From Duganella flavida (GTDB taxonomy: Bacteria; Pseudomonadota; Gammaproteobacteria; Burkholderiales; Burkholderiaceae_D): a stretch of 64,000 nt of DNA. Position numbers and translations under genes: made by a program. The notes under the pieces are model-generated. The model did no database searches and was not told the origin of the DNA. It saw nothing but the letters and a program-made list of their open reading frames with translations. The stretch is from assembly GCF_009857445.1 (NCBI RefSeq), contig NZ_WWCN01000001.1, positions 186,001-250,000 of the forward strand, in the 5' to 3' direction. Positions 1-8,025 of the stretch are shown in pieces (position 1 is the stretch's first letter; every line of letters begins with the position of its first letter).

Positions 1-1518
1 CCAGTTAGGCGGCTCGACGCCGACGAAGTTTGGCGTCGCGCTGACCTTGCCGGTGTTGTAGGTGATGTTGTACGCGAGGTGGTGGCCGGCGATCTGCAAG
101 ATCCACGGCGTGGTGTTCGATGGCGTGCCGACAAAGGCAATCGAATACAAGTCAGTGCCGTAGTCCAGCGCCAGGCCGGTGCCCCCCGTACCGACCATGC
201 CGCCCGGCGCGGTGCCCGTGCCATCTGTCGGCGGCGTGAAAGTGCCGTCGGTAGGCGGCATGCCAGTACCCGTGCCATCGGTTGGCGGTGTACCGCCCGG
301 CATGGTGCCGCCGCCCGTTCCGCCACCAGCACCTGCACCACCTCCTGCCGCCATGCCGCCAGCCAGCACCTGATCAGCCGCGCGCAATTCGTTCAGCAGT
401 GTGATGCCGTTGGCGCTCAGCGCTTTCGCGATCACCACATTGGCCGCCGCCAGTTGCGCCGCGCTGAGCGTGGTGGTGTTCAGGCGCAGGCCGTGGCGTG
501 CGCCTGGCAGATTGGTCCACTGGTTGGCGTTCGCCAGCGCGTAATCGAACAGCACCGTGGTCGCCGAAGTGGCCGAGGTCGCCACCGTCTTCTGGTCCGT
601 CGACAAGGTGGCGAGGAAGGCATTGGCCGCATTCACCACGCCCGGCGTGTTGGCGCCGGGGTTCACCACATTCACCGTCAGCGCCACGCTGGAGCTAGTC
701 ACCGTGCCGGCGGTGTTGCTGACCACCAACTTGTAATTGCCCGCGCTGCTGGCGTTGACGGTGTTGATTTTGTAGATGCGCTCAGTCGCACCGGCAATCG
801 CCACATCGTTGCGATACCACTGGTAGGCAGGGCTGACGCCGTTCACCGTCACCCACAAGGTGGCGCTGGCGCCAGCGTTGACGGTCTGCGCCACCGGCTG
901 TACGTTAATCGCCGGCGCCGTCACCGACGACGACACCGCAATCACCGCCGCCGAACTGGTGGTGGTACCGGCAGTGTTGGTAATCGCCACCTTGTAGCTG
1001 CCCGCCGCCGAGGCTGTGTAGCTTGGATGGGTAGCGCCGTCGATGGCCGCGCCATCCTTGTACCACTGGTAGCCCATCTCCAAGCCATCTGCCGTGACGG
1101 ACAAGGCCTGGCTGGTGCCGGTGAGGATGGTCGCACCCGACGGCTGCGCCGTGATGACCGGCGCGCTGCTGACCGTGATCACCGCGTTGACGCTGGTGAC
1201 GGAGCCGGCGGACGACGTCACCACCACGTAGAAGGTGCCAGCCTCGGTGGCCGTGTAAATCGAGGAAGTCGCGCCAATGATGGAGGCGCCACCCAAGTAC
1301 CACTGGTAGGTCAGGCCGCTACCGGTAGCGACCACCGACAGCACGCTGTTGGACCCGGCAGGAATAATGGCGGAGGCTGGCTGCAGGCTGATCGCTGGCC
1401 CGCTCGTGCTGGTGGACGCAGTCGTCGCAGAGGATGAATCCGAACTGCCGCTGCAGCCGGACAGCAGCAGCGACAAGGAAGTGGCATAGACGGCAAGCGC
1501 CCGGCTCGAGATGTGCAT
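1..1518 (-). CDS. Ig-domain lipoprotein with C-terminal DUF3500 region (3' end cut by window edge)
   Basis: Open to the window edge, 506 codons visible, no stop reached. It starts at 1518 with a short basic N-terminus, a hydrophobic stretch and a lipobox LLLSGC (Cys at about residue 21), so it is probably a lipoprotein. Three Ig-like repeats follow (about residues 40-118, 119-200 and 200-285), each with a Y-Q-W-Y core and a late S/N-x-AG motif. The remainder resembles DUF3500: an alpha-helical part (about 290-385), then a Gly/Thr/Pro-rich spacer with repeated PPTDGT units, then the LDYG...IAGHHL motif typical of DUF3500. The function of DUF3500 is not known to me; export and surface display are inferred. 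A hairpin abuts the start codon. The Ig part is clear; the DUF3500 assignment rests on the C-terminal motif. Confidence 0.8.
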   Translation of the reverse strand, partial: MHISSRALAVYATSLSLLLSGCSGSSDSSSATTASTSTSGPAISLQPASAIIPAGSNSVLSVVATGSGLTYQWYLGGASIIGATSSIYTATEAGTFYVVVTSSAGSVTSVNAVITVSSAPVITAQPSGATILTGTSQALSVTADGLEMGYQWYKDGAAIDGATHPSYTASAAGSYKVAITNTAGTTTSSAAVIAVSSSVTAPAINVQPVAQTVNAGASATLWVTVNGVSPAYQWYRNDVAIAGATERIYKINTVNASSAGNYKLVVSNTAGTVTSSSVALTVNVVNPGANTPGVVNAANAFLATLSTDQKTVATSATSATTVLFDYALANANQWTNLPGARHGLRLNTTTLSAAQLAAANVVIAKALSANGITLLNELRAADQVLAGGMAAGGGAGAGGGTGGGTMPGGTPPTDGTGTGMPPTDGTFTPPTDGTGTAPGGMVGTGGTGLALDYGTDLYSIAFVGTPSNTTPWILQIAGHHLAYNITYNTGKVSATPNFVGVEPPNW

Positions 1519-1552
1519 AGTTTGCTTTCTCCGATGTTGAGGAAAGCAAACT
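1519..1552 (-). promoter_or_regulatory. Leader hairpin abutting the start codon of the Ig/DUF3500 gene
   Basis: Two perfect 11-base arms (1519-1529 and 1542-1552, AGTTTGCTTTC and GAAAGCAAACT) are separated by a 12-base loop. In the mRNA the second arm ends directly at the AUG at 1518. The only Shine-Dalgarno-like GGAG lies at the loop/stem junction, so the hairpin could affect ribosome access. The repeat is seen; the regulatory role is inferred. Confidence 0.5.
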
Positions 1553-1613
1553 CTAGCGACCCATCAAGTCACAATCCGGCCCTTTATTGCCGTTTTGCCC
1601 AGATTTACGCCCT

Positions 1614-2231
1614 TTAACAGCCCGCGTTGCCGTTACGCGACTTGCGGCGCGCAATCACACCCAGCAAGCCGAGTCCCATGCCCAGCATGGCGTAGGTCGC
1701 CGGCTCCGGCACCGCCACCACCGTGCCGATGGCCTGGAATTCCGATACCGAGAACTGGAAGTCGCCCGCGCCCGACGCACCGCTGATGCGGAAGGCGGTG
1801 GTCACGATCGGCGTCGCCAGGCTGCTACTGCCGTTGTCCAACCCCCAGCTGCGATTTGGCGACAGCGTCGCGGCGCTCTGCCAGACGTGGGCGCTGTCAA
1901 GGTACTCGACCAGATAATTATTGTCGTTATCGGCCTGGATGCGCAGCTCGTTCACCTGCGATTTCTGGGCCAGCGTCACTGTGATGGTATCGACGCCGTA
2001 GTTGCCGCTCCAGAACACCGAACCGGTATTCCACTGCGTGCCGACCGGCAGGTAAATGCCATCGGTCACTGTCGACGGGTCCGCGAAGGCGGCGCCGCCC
2101 CAGCCAGCGCTGTCGCCAAAGCCGGCGGTGGCCGACAAGGTGACAGCGCCATTCAGCGCCACGTTGCTATCCGCCAGCGCGCCGCCTGCCAGCCCCATGA
2201 AAGCCAATGCGATTGCGAGTTTTTTCATCAT
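1614..2231 (-). CDS. PEP-CTERM sorting domain protein
   Basis: 205 aa secreted protein. The N-terminal signal peptide (MMKK..., cleavage likely near GGALA-DS) is preceded by a good Shine-Dalgarno (AAGGGG) eight bases before the ATG. The mature part (about 22-170) looks like a small beta-sandwich with discoidin/F5-8C-like features (N-V-A-L-N-G start, YLVEYLD, W-G-L-D-N-G). The C-terminus is a textbook PEP-CTERM tripartite signal: VPEPATYA, a Gly/Leu-rich helix and a basic RRKSR tail. Such proteins are known to be processed by EpsH-type exosortase and are linked to exopolysaccharide and biofilm; no exosortase is in this window. It is separated from the divergent MFS gene by an AT-rich gap. Confidence 0.92.
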   Translation of the reverse strand: MMKKLAIALAFMGLAGGALADSNVALNGAVTLSATAGFGDSAGWGGAAFADPSTVTDGIYLPVGTQWNTGSVFWSGNYGVDTITVTLAQKSQVNELRIQADNDNNYLVEYLDSAHVWQSAATLSPNRSWGLDNGSSSLATPIVTTAFRISGASGAGDFQFSVSEFQAIGTVVAVPEPATYAMLGMGLGLLGVIARRKSRNGNAGC

Positions 2232-2388
2232 TATCCCCTTTTTTGATATAAAAATAATAACGTTTAACTAGTTTAACTCAGCACCAGAGCGCTGCGGCGC
2301 ACGATAGCGAGGTTTGACCGCAGCCTGCGGCGATAGGCCAAACATGCTATGGTTGACCCTTTTTGCCCGCAGTTTTGCGTCAATTCCT

Positions 2389-3615
2389 ATGCAGCACGAA
2401 CACATTCCCGACACCCCTCTCATCACCGCGCCGCACGGCGCCGGACTGGCCAACCTGGCCCTGGCCATCGGCGGCTTGGCCATCGGCACCGGCGAATTCG
2501 CCTCGATGAGCATCCTGCCCGTGGTAGCCAACGACCTCCACGCCACCCTGCCCGACATGGGCCACATGATCAGCGCCTATGCGCTGGGCGTGGTGTTCGG
2601 CGCGCCGCTGATCACCATCTTTTTGGCGCGCATGCCGCGCCGCGCCATGCTGATCATGCTGATGTCGCTGTATGCGGCCGGCAACCTGCTCAGTGCAGTC
2701 GCGCCCGGCTACGGAGGACTGCTCGTGGCCCGCTTTATCGCCGGCATTCCGCACGGCGCCTACTTCGGCGTCGCGGCGCTGGTGGCGGCAACGATGGCGA
2801 CGCCGGACAAGCGGGCGCAGGCCGTCTCGCGCGTGCTGCTGGGGCTGACCATCGCCAACGTTTTCGGCGTGCCGCTGGCGACCTGGCTGAGCCAGGGCTT
2901 CGGCTGGCGCTCGACCTTCCTGGTGGTCGGCCTGCTGGGCCTGACCACGGCGGTGATGGTGAGCCGCTACGTGCCCTTCATCGCCGCCGGCGACGCCAGC
3001 CCACGCCGCGAGCTGGGCGTGTTCCGACGCCTGCAAGTATGGGTCACGCTGCTGATGGTATCGGTAGGCTTTGGCGGCCTGTTCGCGGTCTACACCTACG
3101 TCACGCCGACGCTGCTGGAAGTGACCAAGGTCTCGCCGGCCGCGCTGCCGGTGCTGCTGGCCATGATGGGCGTCGGCATGACGGTGGGGAATTTAGTGGG
3201 CGGCTGGTTTGCCGACCGCTCGCGCCTGTGGACCATCTTCGGCGCACTGGTGTGGAATGCGGTGGCGCTGTCGACCTTCTACTACTCGAGCGCGCACTTG
3301 TGGAGCGTGGCGCTGAACCTGTTCGCCATCGGCTGCGGCATTGCCGTCTGCCCAGCGGTGCAAACGCGTTTGATGGACGTGGCGGGCGATGCCCAGACTG
3401 TCGCAGCAGCGTTGAATCACTCCGCCTTCAACTGCGCCAACGCCGCCGGCGCCTGGTGCGGCGGCCTGGCCATTGCCCATGGCATGAGCCTGCAATCAAC
3501 CGGCCCGGTCGGCGCCCTGCTGGCCCTGGGCGGCATCGCCGTGCTGGGCATTTCGGTACTGCTGGAACAGCGCCCAACCGGACGCATGGTCAGCGCCGGT
3601 AGCTACGCTCCTTGA
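2389..3615 (+). CDS. MFS transporter, AraJ-like DHA1 family
   Basis: Twelve-helix major facilitator protein, about 408 aa from this start. The first helix (NLALAIGGLAIGTGEFASM) carries the G-T-E-F motif common in AraJ/YdhP-type DHA1 efflux permeases, and the loop 2-3 region has the basic ARMPRRA motif. Family members export sugars, drugs or purine analogues; the substrate cannot be read from sequence. In-frame ATGs at 2314 and 2344 would add 25 or 15 residues. None has a strong Shine-Dalgarno, and 2389 gives the family's usual short N-terminus. The 3' end overlaps the convergent beta-helix gene by 26 bases. Confidence 0.88.
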   Translation: MQHEHIPDTPLITAPHGAGLANLALAIGGLAIGTGEFASMSILPVVANDLHATLPDMGHMISAYALGVVFGAPLITIFLARMPRRAMLIMLMSLYAAGNLLSAVAPGYGGLLVARFIAGIPHGAYFGVAALVAATMATPDKRAQAVSRVLLGLTIANVFGVPLATWLSQGFGWRSTFLVVGLLGLTTAVMVSRYVPFIAAGDASPRRELGVFRRLQVWVTLLMVSVGFGGLFAVYTYVTPTLLEVTKVSPAALPVLLAMMGVGMTVGNLVGGWFADRSRLWTIFGALVWNAVALSTFYYSSAHLWSVALNLFAIGCGIAVCPAVQTRLMDVAGDAQTVAAALNHSAFNCANAAGAWCGGLAIAHGMSLQSTGPVGALLALGGIAVLGISVLLEQRPTGRMVSAGSYAP

Positions 3616-5122
3616 ATTTGGTAGACGCGAACCAGTTACGGGCGGCGGCCTCGGGGTCAAAGCTGGCGGCGGGCTGGTTGCTGTTCGGGCGGTCGCCTTC
3701 GAAGAATGGACCGCTGAGCTGGTAGCCGTAGAAGCGGTTGCCGCTCCAGCGGATGTCTTCGTAGCGCAGCGCTGGATTCAACGCACGGAACAGTGTGCCA
3801 GCGTTGGCGCCATGGTAAAAGATATTGTCGTGGATGTCGCCAGCGTTGCGGCTGCCCATGCCAGTGTTCTCGGCTGCAGGCGATAGCAAGCCCGGCTGCG
3901 TGTTCAGCACCAGGTTACCGCGCACCGTCGCGCTGTGCGAACCGGCAAACACGATCACACGCCGGCCATCGTTGATGCTGAGGTTGTTCTCCACCAGCGT
4001 GCCGGACGCTTGCGCCGGATGGCCGAGCCCATCATCGCCACAACCGCAGAACAGCATGAAGCCGCCCTCGTTGTCGTGGCTGTAGTTAGCGACGATGTGC
4101 GTGTCGCGCGTGCCGAGATCGGCATCGAAGGCCATGCCGTCGCCTGGCTCCCACGGCGGCTGGTAGCGCACGTGGTGGATCTCGTTGTACTGGAAGCGCG
4201 CGCCGTCGGTGTTGATGGCCCATGCGCCGGCGCTGTTGCCCGCTACCCGCATCCAGATATCGTGCAGCAGGTTGGCTTCGACTAACGGCTGCGCCGCAGT
4301 ACGCACCACGATGCCATCGCCGCCGATGTCGTGGATGTGGTTATTGCGGAATACGATGTTGGTGGATGGCGTGTAATCATCCGCCGCCGCTGCGCTCAGT
4401 GGGACACTTTTGTCCTTGTAGGGCAGATAGTCGCCGCACGGCGCACCGCCAACGCGGCACATCCACGCCGAGCGCGTCGACAGGCCGATGGCGTCCACAT
4501 GGAAGATTTCGCTGTTCTCCACCAGCACATCATCAAAGCGCGTCTTGCGCTGGTTGGCGCCGTGGCGCGTGATGTTGAACAGGATGCCGCCGGTCTCCTT
4601 GTAGACAAGCTCGCTGCCCGGTACATCTTTCAAGTAGCCGCGCACGTGGTGCACATACACATCGCGCACGTGATAGTGGCTGCCGACGCCAAAGTCTTCC
4701 AGCTGCACCAGCAAACCGGCGCGCGCGCCTTCGCCCGGGCCGTCGTTGGTCAGCTCCAGTCCTTCAAGCTCCCAGTGCTGGAGGTTGTAGAGATGAACCG
4801 CTGCCCGCGCGCCCGTCGCATCCTCGCTGCTGCCGGCTGCAATCACCGCCCTGCCCGCCGCTGGATCGCCATAGCTGCTCGCCACAATCGGCATGCCGGG
4901 CTTGCCTGAACTGCCGGCCTGCGGGACGAAACTACCGTGGCAGGTCACACCGCGCTTGAACAAAATCCGCGTACCCGCCGCAAAGTGCAAGGTGTTCAAA
5001 GCCGACAAGCTGGCCACCACCGGCGCCGGGCTGGCGCCCGAGCAATCTACCCTCACCTCAGCGGCGCGGGCGGCGCCGGTAATCAACGCAGCGATCAGAA
5101 CTACCCAGCTCATCTTGGTCAT
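3590..5122 (-). CDS. Secreted right-handed parallel beta-helix protein (pectate-lyase-like fold)
   Basis: 510 aa with a signal peptide (MTKMSWVV...ARA-AE). Repeated short strands with N-x-I/F-x-x-N-x-I-H-D/H patterns (FRNNHIHDIGG, EANLLHDIW, FQYNEIHHVRY, VANYSHDNEGG, VENNLSIND) are the coils of a parallel beta-helix, the fold of many polysaccharide lyases, hydrolases and epimerases. Cysteines are present (FCGCGDD). No specific lyase catalytic signature could be recognised, so the substrate is open. It is divergent from the DapA-family gene across 134 bases, which could mean shared regulation in uronate or pectin-type catabolism (inference). Confidence 0.8.
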   Translation of the reverse strand: MTKMSWVVLIAALITGAARAAEVRVDCSGASPAPVVASLSALNTLHFAAGTRILFKRGVTCHGSFVPQAGSSGKPGMPIVASSYGDPAAGRAVIAAGSSEDATGARAAVHLYNLQHWELEGLELTNDGPGEGARAGLLVQLEDFGVGSHYHVRDVYVHHVRGYLKDVPGSELVYKETGGILFNITRHGANQRKTRFDDVLVENSEIFHVDAIGLSTRSAWMCRVGGAPCGDYLPYKDKSVPLSAAAADDYTPSTNIVFRNNHIHDIGGDGIVVRTAAQPLVEANLLHDIWMRVAGNSAGAWAINTDGARFQYNEIHHVRYQPPWEPGDGMAFDADLGTRDTHIVANYSHDNEGGFMLFCGCGDDGLGHPAQASGTLVENNLSINDGRRVIVFAGSHSATVRGNLVLNTQPGLLSPAAENTGMGSRNAGDIHDNIFYHGANAGTLFRALNPALRYEDIRWSGNRFYGYQLSGPFFEGDRPNSNQPAASFDPEAAARNWFASTKFKERSYRR

Positions 5123-5192
5123 GGCATCGGCTCATTTTAGGCAATGAGTTAACGATACCACAACCAAGCTTTAGAGCGTCGTAATTTTCAGA

Positions 5193-5221
5193 TTGTATAA
5201 AATATCCAAAATAGGTATGAT
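5193..5221 (+). promoter_or_regulatory. Sigma-70-type promoter of the dapA-like/gntR operon with imperfect inverted repeat
   Basis: TTGTAT (5193-5198), a 17-base spacer and TATGAT (5216-5221), 35 bases before the ATG at 5257. An inverted pair TCCAAA/TTTGGA with 12 bases between straddles the -10 element, a sensible place for the product of the downstream gntR gene to bind. The hexamers are seen; operator function is inferred. Confidence 0.55.
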
Positions 5222-5256
5222 ATTTGGACCCTCTAACGCAGCCTGAAGGAAACACC

Positions 5257-6201
5257 ATGAGCGACAATATTTTCACCGGCACCATCCCGGCCCTGATGAC
5301 GCCTTGCAAAGCCGATCGCACGCCCGACTTTGACGCGTTGGTCAAAAAAGGCCGAGAACTGATCAATGCCGGCATGAGCGCGGTGGTGTATTGCGGCTCG
5401 ATGGGCGACTGGCCGCTGCTGACCGAAGCGCAGCGCCAGGAAGGCGTCGCGCGCCTGGTCGCGGCCGGCGTACCGACCATCGTCGGCACCGGCGCGGTCA
5501 ACTCGAAAGAAGCCGTGTCCCACGCGGCGCACGCCGCCAAAGTCGGCGCTCAAGGCCTGATGGTGATTCCACGCCTGCTGTCGCGCGGCTCATCGCCTGC
5601 AGCGCAGAAGGCACACTTTTCGGCCATCCTGGAAGCCGCGCCGAAGCTGCCAGCCGTGATCTACAACAGCCCGTACTACGGCTTCGCCACCCGCGCCGAC
5701 CTGTTCTTTGAACTGCGCGCCAAGCACCCTAACCTGATCGGCTTCAAGGAATTCGGCGGCGCTGCCGACCTGCGTTATGCGGCCGAGCACATCACCAGCC
5801 AGGACGACAACGTCACCCTGATGGTGGGCGTGGATACGCAAGTGTTCCATGGCTTCGTCAACTGCGGCGCGACTGGTGCCATCACCGGCATCGGCAATGC
5901 GCTGCCGCGCGAAGTACTGCAGCTGGTGTCCTTGTCGCGTAAGGCTGCGGCTGGCGATGCCGTCGCACGCCGCCAGGCACGCGAACTGGAAGCTGCGCTG
6001 CTGGTGCTGTCCTCGTTCGACGAAGGCACCGACCTGGTGCTGTTCTACAAATACCTGCTGGTGCTGAACGGCGACAAGGAATACACCCTGCACTTCAACG
6101 AAACCGACGAACTGAGCGCCAGCCAGCGCCGCTACGCTGAAACGCAATACGCGCTGTTCCGCAGCTGGTACGCGGCCTGGTCGAAAGAAGTGGCTGCGTG
6201 A
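5257..6201 (+). CDS. DapA-family class I aldolase/deaminase
   Basis: About 314 aa, a TIM-barrel enzyme of the dihydrodipicolinate synthase/N-acetylneuraminate lyase superfamily. Seen: the entry motif C-G-S-M-G-D-W (in place of G-T-T-G-E), the tyrosine motif YNSPYYG (Tyr near 136) and the Schiff-base lysine in IGFKEFGG (Lys near 164). The ATG at 5257 follows GAAGGAAACACC, a good Shine-Dalgarno; an upstream TTG is less likely. The motifs resemble what I recall of 1-pyrroline-4-hydroxy-2-carboxylate deaminases of hydroxyproline catabolism, but 2-keto-3-deoxy sugar acid dehydratase/aldolase activity is also possible. It overlaps the FCD-type GntR regulator by GTGA, so it is probably controlled by it. 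Confidence 0.85.
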   Translation: MSDNIFTGTIPALMTPCKADRTPDFDALVKKGRELINAGMSAVVYCGSMGDWPLLTEAQRQEGVARLVAAGVPTIVGTGAVNSKEAVSHAAHAAKVGAQGLMVIPRLLSRGSSPAAQKAHFSAILEAAPKLPAVIYNSPYYGFATRADLFFELRAKHPNLIGFKEFGGAADLRYAAEHITSQDDNVTLMVGVDTQVFHGFVNCGATGAITGIGNALPREVLQLVSLSRKAAAGDAVARRQARELEAALLVLSSFDEGTDLVLFYKYLLVLNGDKEYTLHFNETDELSASQRRYAETQYALFRSWYAAWSKEVAA

Positions 6202-6869
6202 AGGGACTCGCCGTCACCACCGTAGCGGAGCAGGCGGCTGACGCCCTGCGCCGCAAGATCATGTCGGGCGAGCTGCCGGAAGGCATGTCGCTGCGGCAGG
6301 ATGCGCTCGCGGCCGAGTTTGGCATCAGCCGGATTCCGGTGCGGGAGGCACTGGTGCAGCTGGAGGGTGAGGGATTGGTGAAAATCGTCCCGCACAAAGG
6401 CGCGGTGGTGTCCGGGCTGTCGATCGATGAAATCAGCGAGCTGTTCATGTTACGCAGCTTGCTGGAGCCGGTGCTGCTGAAGAAATCGGCTCCGCGCCTG
6501 ACAGCCGAGGACTACGCCGAGCTCGACGCCATCCTGGCCGAATACAAAGTGGAGTTGCATGCTCAGCACACCACGCGATGGGGTGAACTCAATACCCGTC
6601 TGCACGATGTGCTGCTATCGCGCGCCGAGCAGCCGCGCACGGCGGCGATTGTGGCCACGCTGCTGCAGCAAACGGATCGCTACACGCGCATGCAGTTATC
6701 GTTGAGTGCTGACAGTATCCGCCAGGCACAGCAGGAGCATGAAGAACTGGTACAGCTATGCCGTAACGGTGATGTACGCGGCGCGGCGTCCCTGCTGAAA
6801 CGCCATATCGAGCATGCCAGCAAGGATCTTGAGCAATTCATTTTGGCGCAACGGAAGCCGGCGAAATAA
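6198..6869 (+). CDS. GntR-family transcriptional regulator, FCD (FadR) subfamily
   Basis: 223 aa, GTG start in a GTGA overlap with the preceding lyase gene, so the two are translationally coupled. N-terminal winged helix (about 5-70) with the GntR signature ALRRKIMSGELPEGMSLRQD and GISRIPVREAL; C-terminal all-helical FCD ligand-binding domain (about 80-210). FCD regulators usually respond to an organic acid from the adjacent pathway and repress their own operon. The imperfect inverted repeat over the promoter near 5204-5226 is a plausible site. The ligand is unknown. Confidence 0.92.
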   Translation: MKGLAVTTVAEQAADALRRKIMSGELPEGMSLRQDALAAEFGISRIPVREALVQLEGEGLVKIVPHKGAVVSGLSIDEISELFMLRSLLEPVLLKKSAPRLTAEDYAELDAILAEYKVELHAQHTTRWGELNTRLHDVLLSRAEQPRTAAIVATLLQQTDRYTRMQLSLSADSIRQAQQEHEELVQLCRNGDVRGAASLLKRHIEHASKDLEQFILAQRKPAK

Positions 6870-6883
6870 ATTTGTCGATTTCA

Positions 6884-6939
6884 GACGCCTCCGTTCGTCG
6901 TGAGATAGTAGTACCCTATCTTTCCAACGAGGAGGCGTC
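6884..6939 (+). promoter_or_regulatory. Nested inverted repeat masking the Shine-Dalgarno of the VOC gene
   Basis: The outer arms GACGCCTCC (6884-6892) and GGAGGCGTC (6931-6939) are perfect 9-base complements. The right arm contains the GGAGG Shine-Dalgarno and ends at the ATG (6940). Inside is a second stem AGATAG (6903-6908)/CTATCT (6916-6921) with a 7-base loop. In RNA this would form a stem that hides the ribosome site, as in thermometers or attenuators. The inner repeat could instead be a DNA operator. There is no T-run, so it does not look like a terminator for gntR. Confidence 0.5.
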
Positions 6940-7338
6940 ATGCACAAACAGATCATCTTCAACCTGCCGGTCAAGGACCTGGAAAAATCCAAGGCCTTCT
7001 TTACTGCGGTGGGCTTCACCTTCAGTCAAAAATTCAGCAATGACCAGGCGGCCTTCATGCACATTGTGGGCGACGACATCCGCGCCATGCTGATGACCGA
7101 AACCTTCTTCAATTCCCTCATCAACAAACCGGTGGTGAACGCCAAAGAAGGCAACGAAGTCATCATCTGCCTGAGCTGCGAGAGCCGCGCAGAAGTCGAC
7201 AGCCTGATCGCCAAAGCCACCGCCGCCGGCGCCCGCATCCCCCACCCACCCGAAGACCACGGCTTCATGTACGACCAAGGCTTCGAAGACCTCGACGGCC
7301 ACCTATGGAATCTGGTGTGGGCGGAGACAGGCGTTTGA
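6940..7338 (+). CDS. VOC-family (glyoxalase/bleomycin-resistance-like) protein
   Basis: 132 aa, one vicinal oxygen chelate module: a first beta-alpha-beta unit (IIFNLPVKDLEKSKAFF) and a second (HGFMYDQGFEDLDGHLWNLVW), the D-x-D-G-H-x-W ending being typical of PhnB/YaeR-like members. These proteins bind a metal and act in isomerisation, ring opening or resistance; here the substrate is not predictable. The Shine-Dalgarno GGAGG is strong but lies in the right arm of a leader hairpin. The 3' end overlaps the convergent antitoxin gene by 74 bases. Confidence 0.87.
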   Translation: MHKQIIFNLPVKDLEKSKAFFTAVGFTFSQKFSNDQAAFMHIVGDDIRAMLMTETFFNSLINKPVVNAKEGNEVIICLSCESRAEVDSLIAKATAAGARIPHPPEDHGFMYDQGFEDLDGHLWNLVWAETGV

Positions 7339-7594
7339 TCTTAGGCCGCTCTAATCCACTGGCCTGATACAAATCGTATTCCAGCTGAATGCCAGCCCAA
7401 ACGTCCGGACTAGTTCCCAACGCATCACTCAACCGGTAAGCCATATCAGCGGAAATTCCTTCAGCGCCATCCAGGATACGCTGCAAAATGACATGATTCA
7501 CACCGATATGAGCGGCAACATCCGCTACAGTCAGACTACCGAGATACTCTTTGAGCACCACTCCCGGATGAGGTGGATTGTACATGCGGGTCAT
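7265..7594 (-). CDS. higA: HigA-family antitoxin
   Basis: About 109 aa from an ATG preceded by GAGGGG at proper spacing; an upstream in-frame ATG at 7621 would overlap the toxin gene. The HTH_XRE/HigA motif is clear: NPPHPGVVLKEYLG, then VADVAAHIGVNHVILQRILDG, then the family hallmark ISADMAYRLSDALGTSPDVWAGIQLEYDLY. It neutralises the adjacent HigB-type mRNA interferase and usually represses the pair's promoter. The C-terminal ~24 residues are read antisense to the end of the VOC gene and form a basic tail beyond the usual family end. Confidence 0.92.
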   Translation of the reverse strand: MTRMYNPPHPGVVLKEYLGSLTVADVAAHIGVNHVILQRILDGAEGISADMAYRLSDALGTSPDVWAGIQLEYDLYQASGLERPKIKRLSPPTPDSIGGRRGLRSLGRT

Positions 7595-7607
7595 ATGTCG
7601 CCCCTCT

Positions 7608-7886
7608 TCAGTGATAGTCACAATAATTAACCAGAATCACATCTTCACCATCAAATGCAAAGGTCAAACGCCAGTTTCCGCTAACAGAGATAGCCCAGTG
7701 ACCTTTCAATCGCCCTGTCAGCGCGTGTAGATGCCAAGCCAAGGACGCTAAATCTTCAGGCTTCTTTGCTTTGTGAAGCATAACAAGTTGCGAACTCAGA
7801 CGCTCGGCGTGCGCAGGCTGAATTCCAGCCAGACTTCCCGTTTCAAAGAAGTGCTGCAGTCCCTTATGGCGAAAGCTTTTAATCAT
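7608..7886 (-). CDS. higB: HigB/RelE-family toxin
   Basis: 92 aa from the ATG at 7886 (an upstream ATG at 7916 lacks a Shine-Dalgarno). Contains the HigB pattern SFRHKGLQHFFETGS, the conserved GRLKGHWAISVSGNWRLTF core with its basic/aromatic residues, and the terminal NYCDYH. Known members cleave mRNA on the ribosome. The order toxin then antitoxin with a 13-base gap is the normal higBA layout. An inverted repeat lies upstream at 7941-7979. Confidence 0.93.
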   Translation of the reverse strand: MIKSFRHKGLQHFFETGSLAGIQPAHAERLSSQLVMLHKAKKPEDLASLAWHLHALTGRLKGHWAISVSGNWRLTFAFDGEDVILVNYCDYH

Positions 7887-7940
7887 GATCGTATCCCTCG
7901 TCGATACGTCATGCAAGCAAGCGCTACTGTATCTCGCTCA

Positions 7941-7979
7941 ATCACTTTTCATCTCCTCTGCAGACAGATAAAAAGTGAT
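7941..7979. promoter_or_regulatory. Inverted repeat upstream of higBA
   Basis: Perfect 9-base arms ATCACTTTT (7941-7949) and AAAAGTGAT (7971-7979) separated by 21 bases, about 55-90 bases upstream of the higB ATG. The spacing (two helical turns between half-site starts, roughly) suits a HigA dimer pair. Operator function is inferred. Confidence 0.4.
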
Positions 7980-8025
7980 AGTGCAACGGCCTTCAGCCGG
8001 TGTTATTGAGGCACCTCATTTGCGC

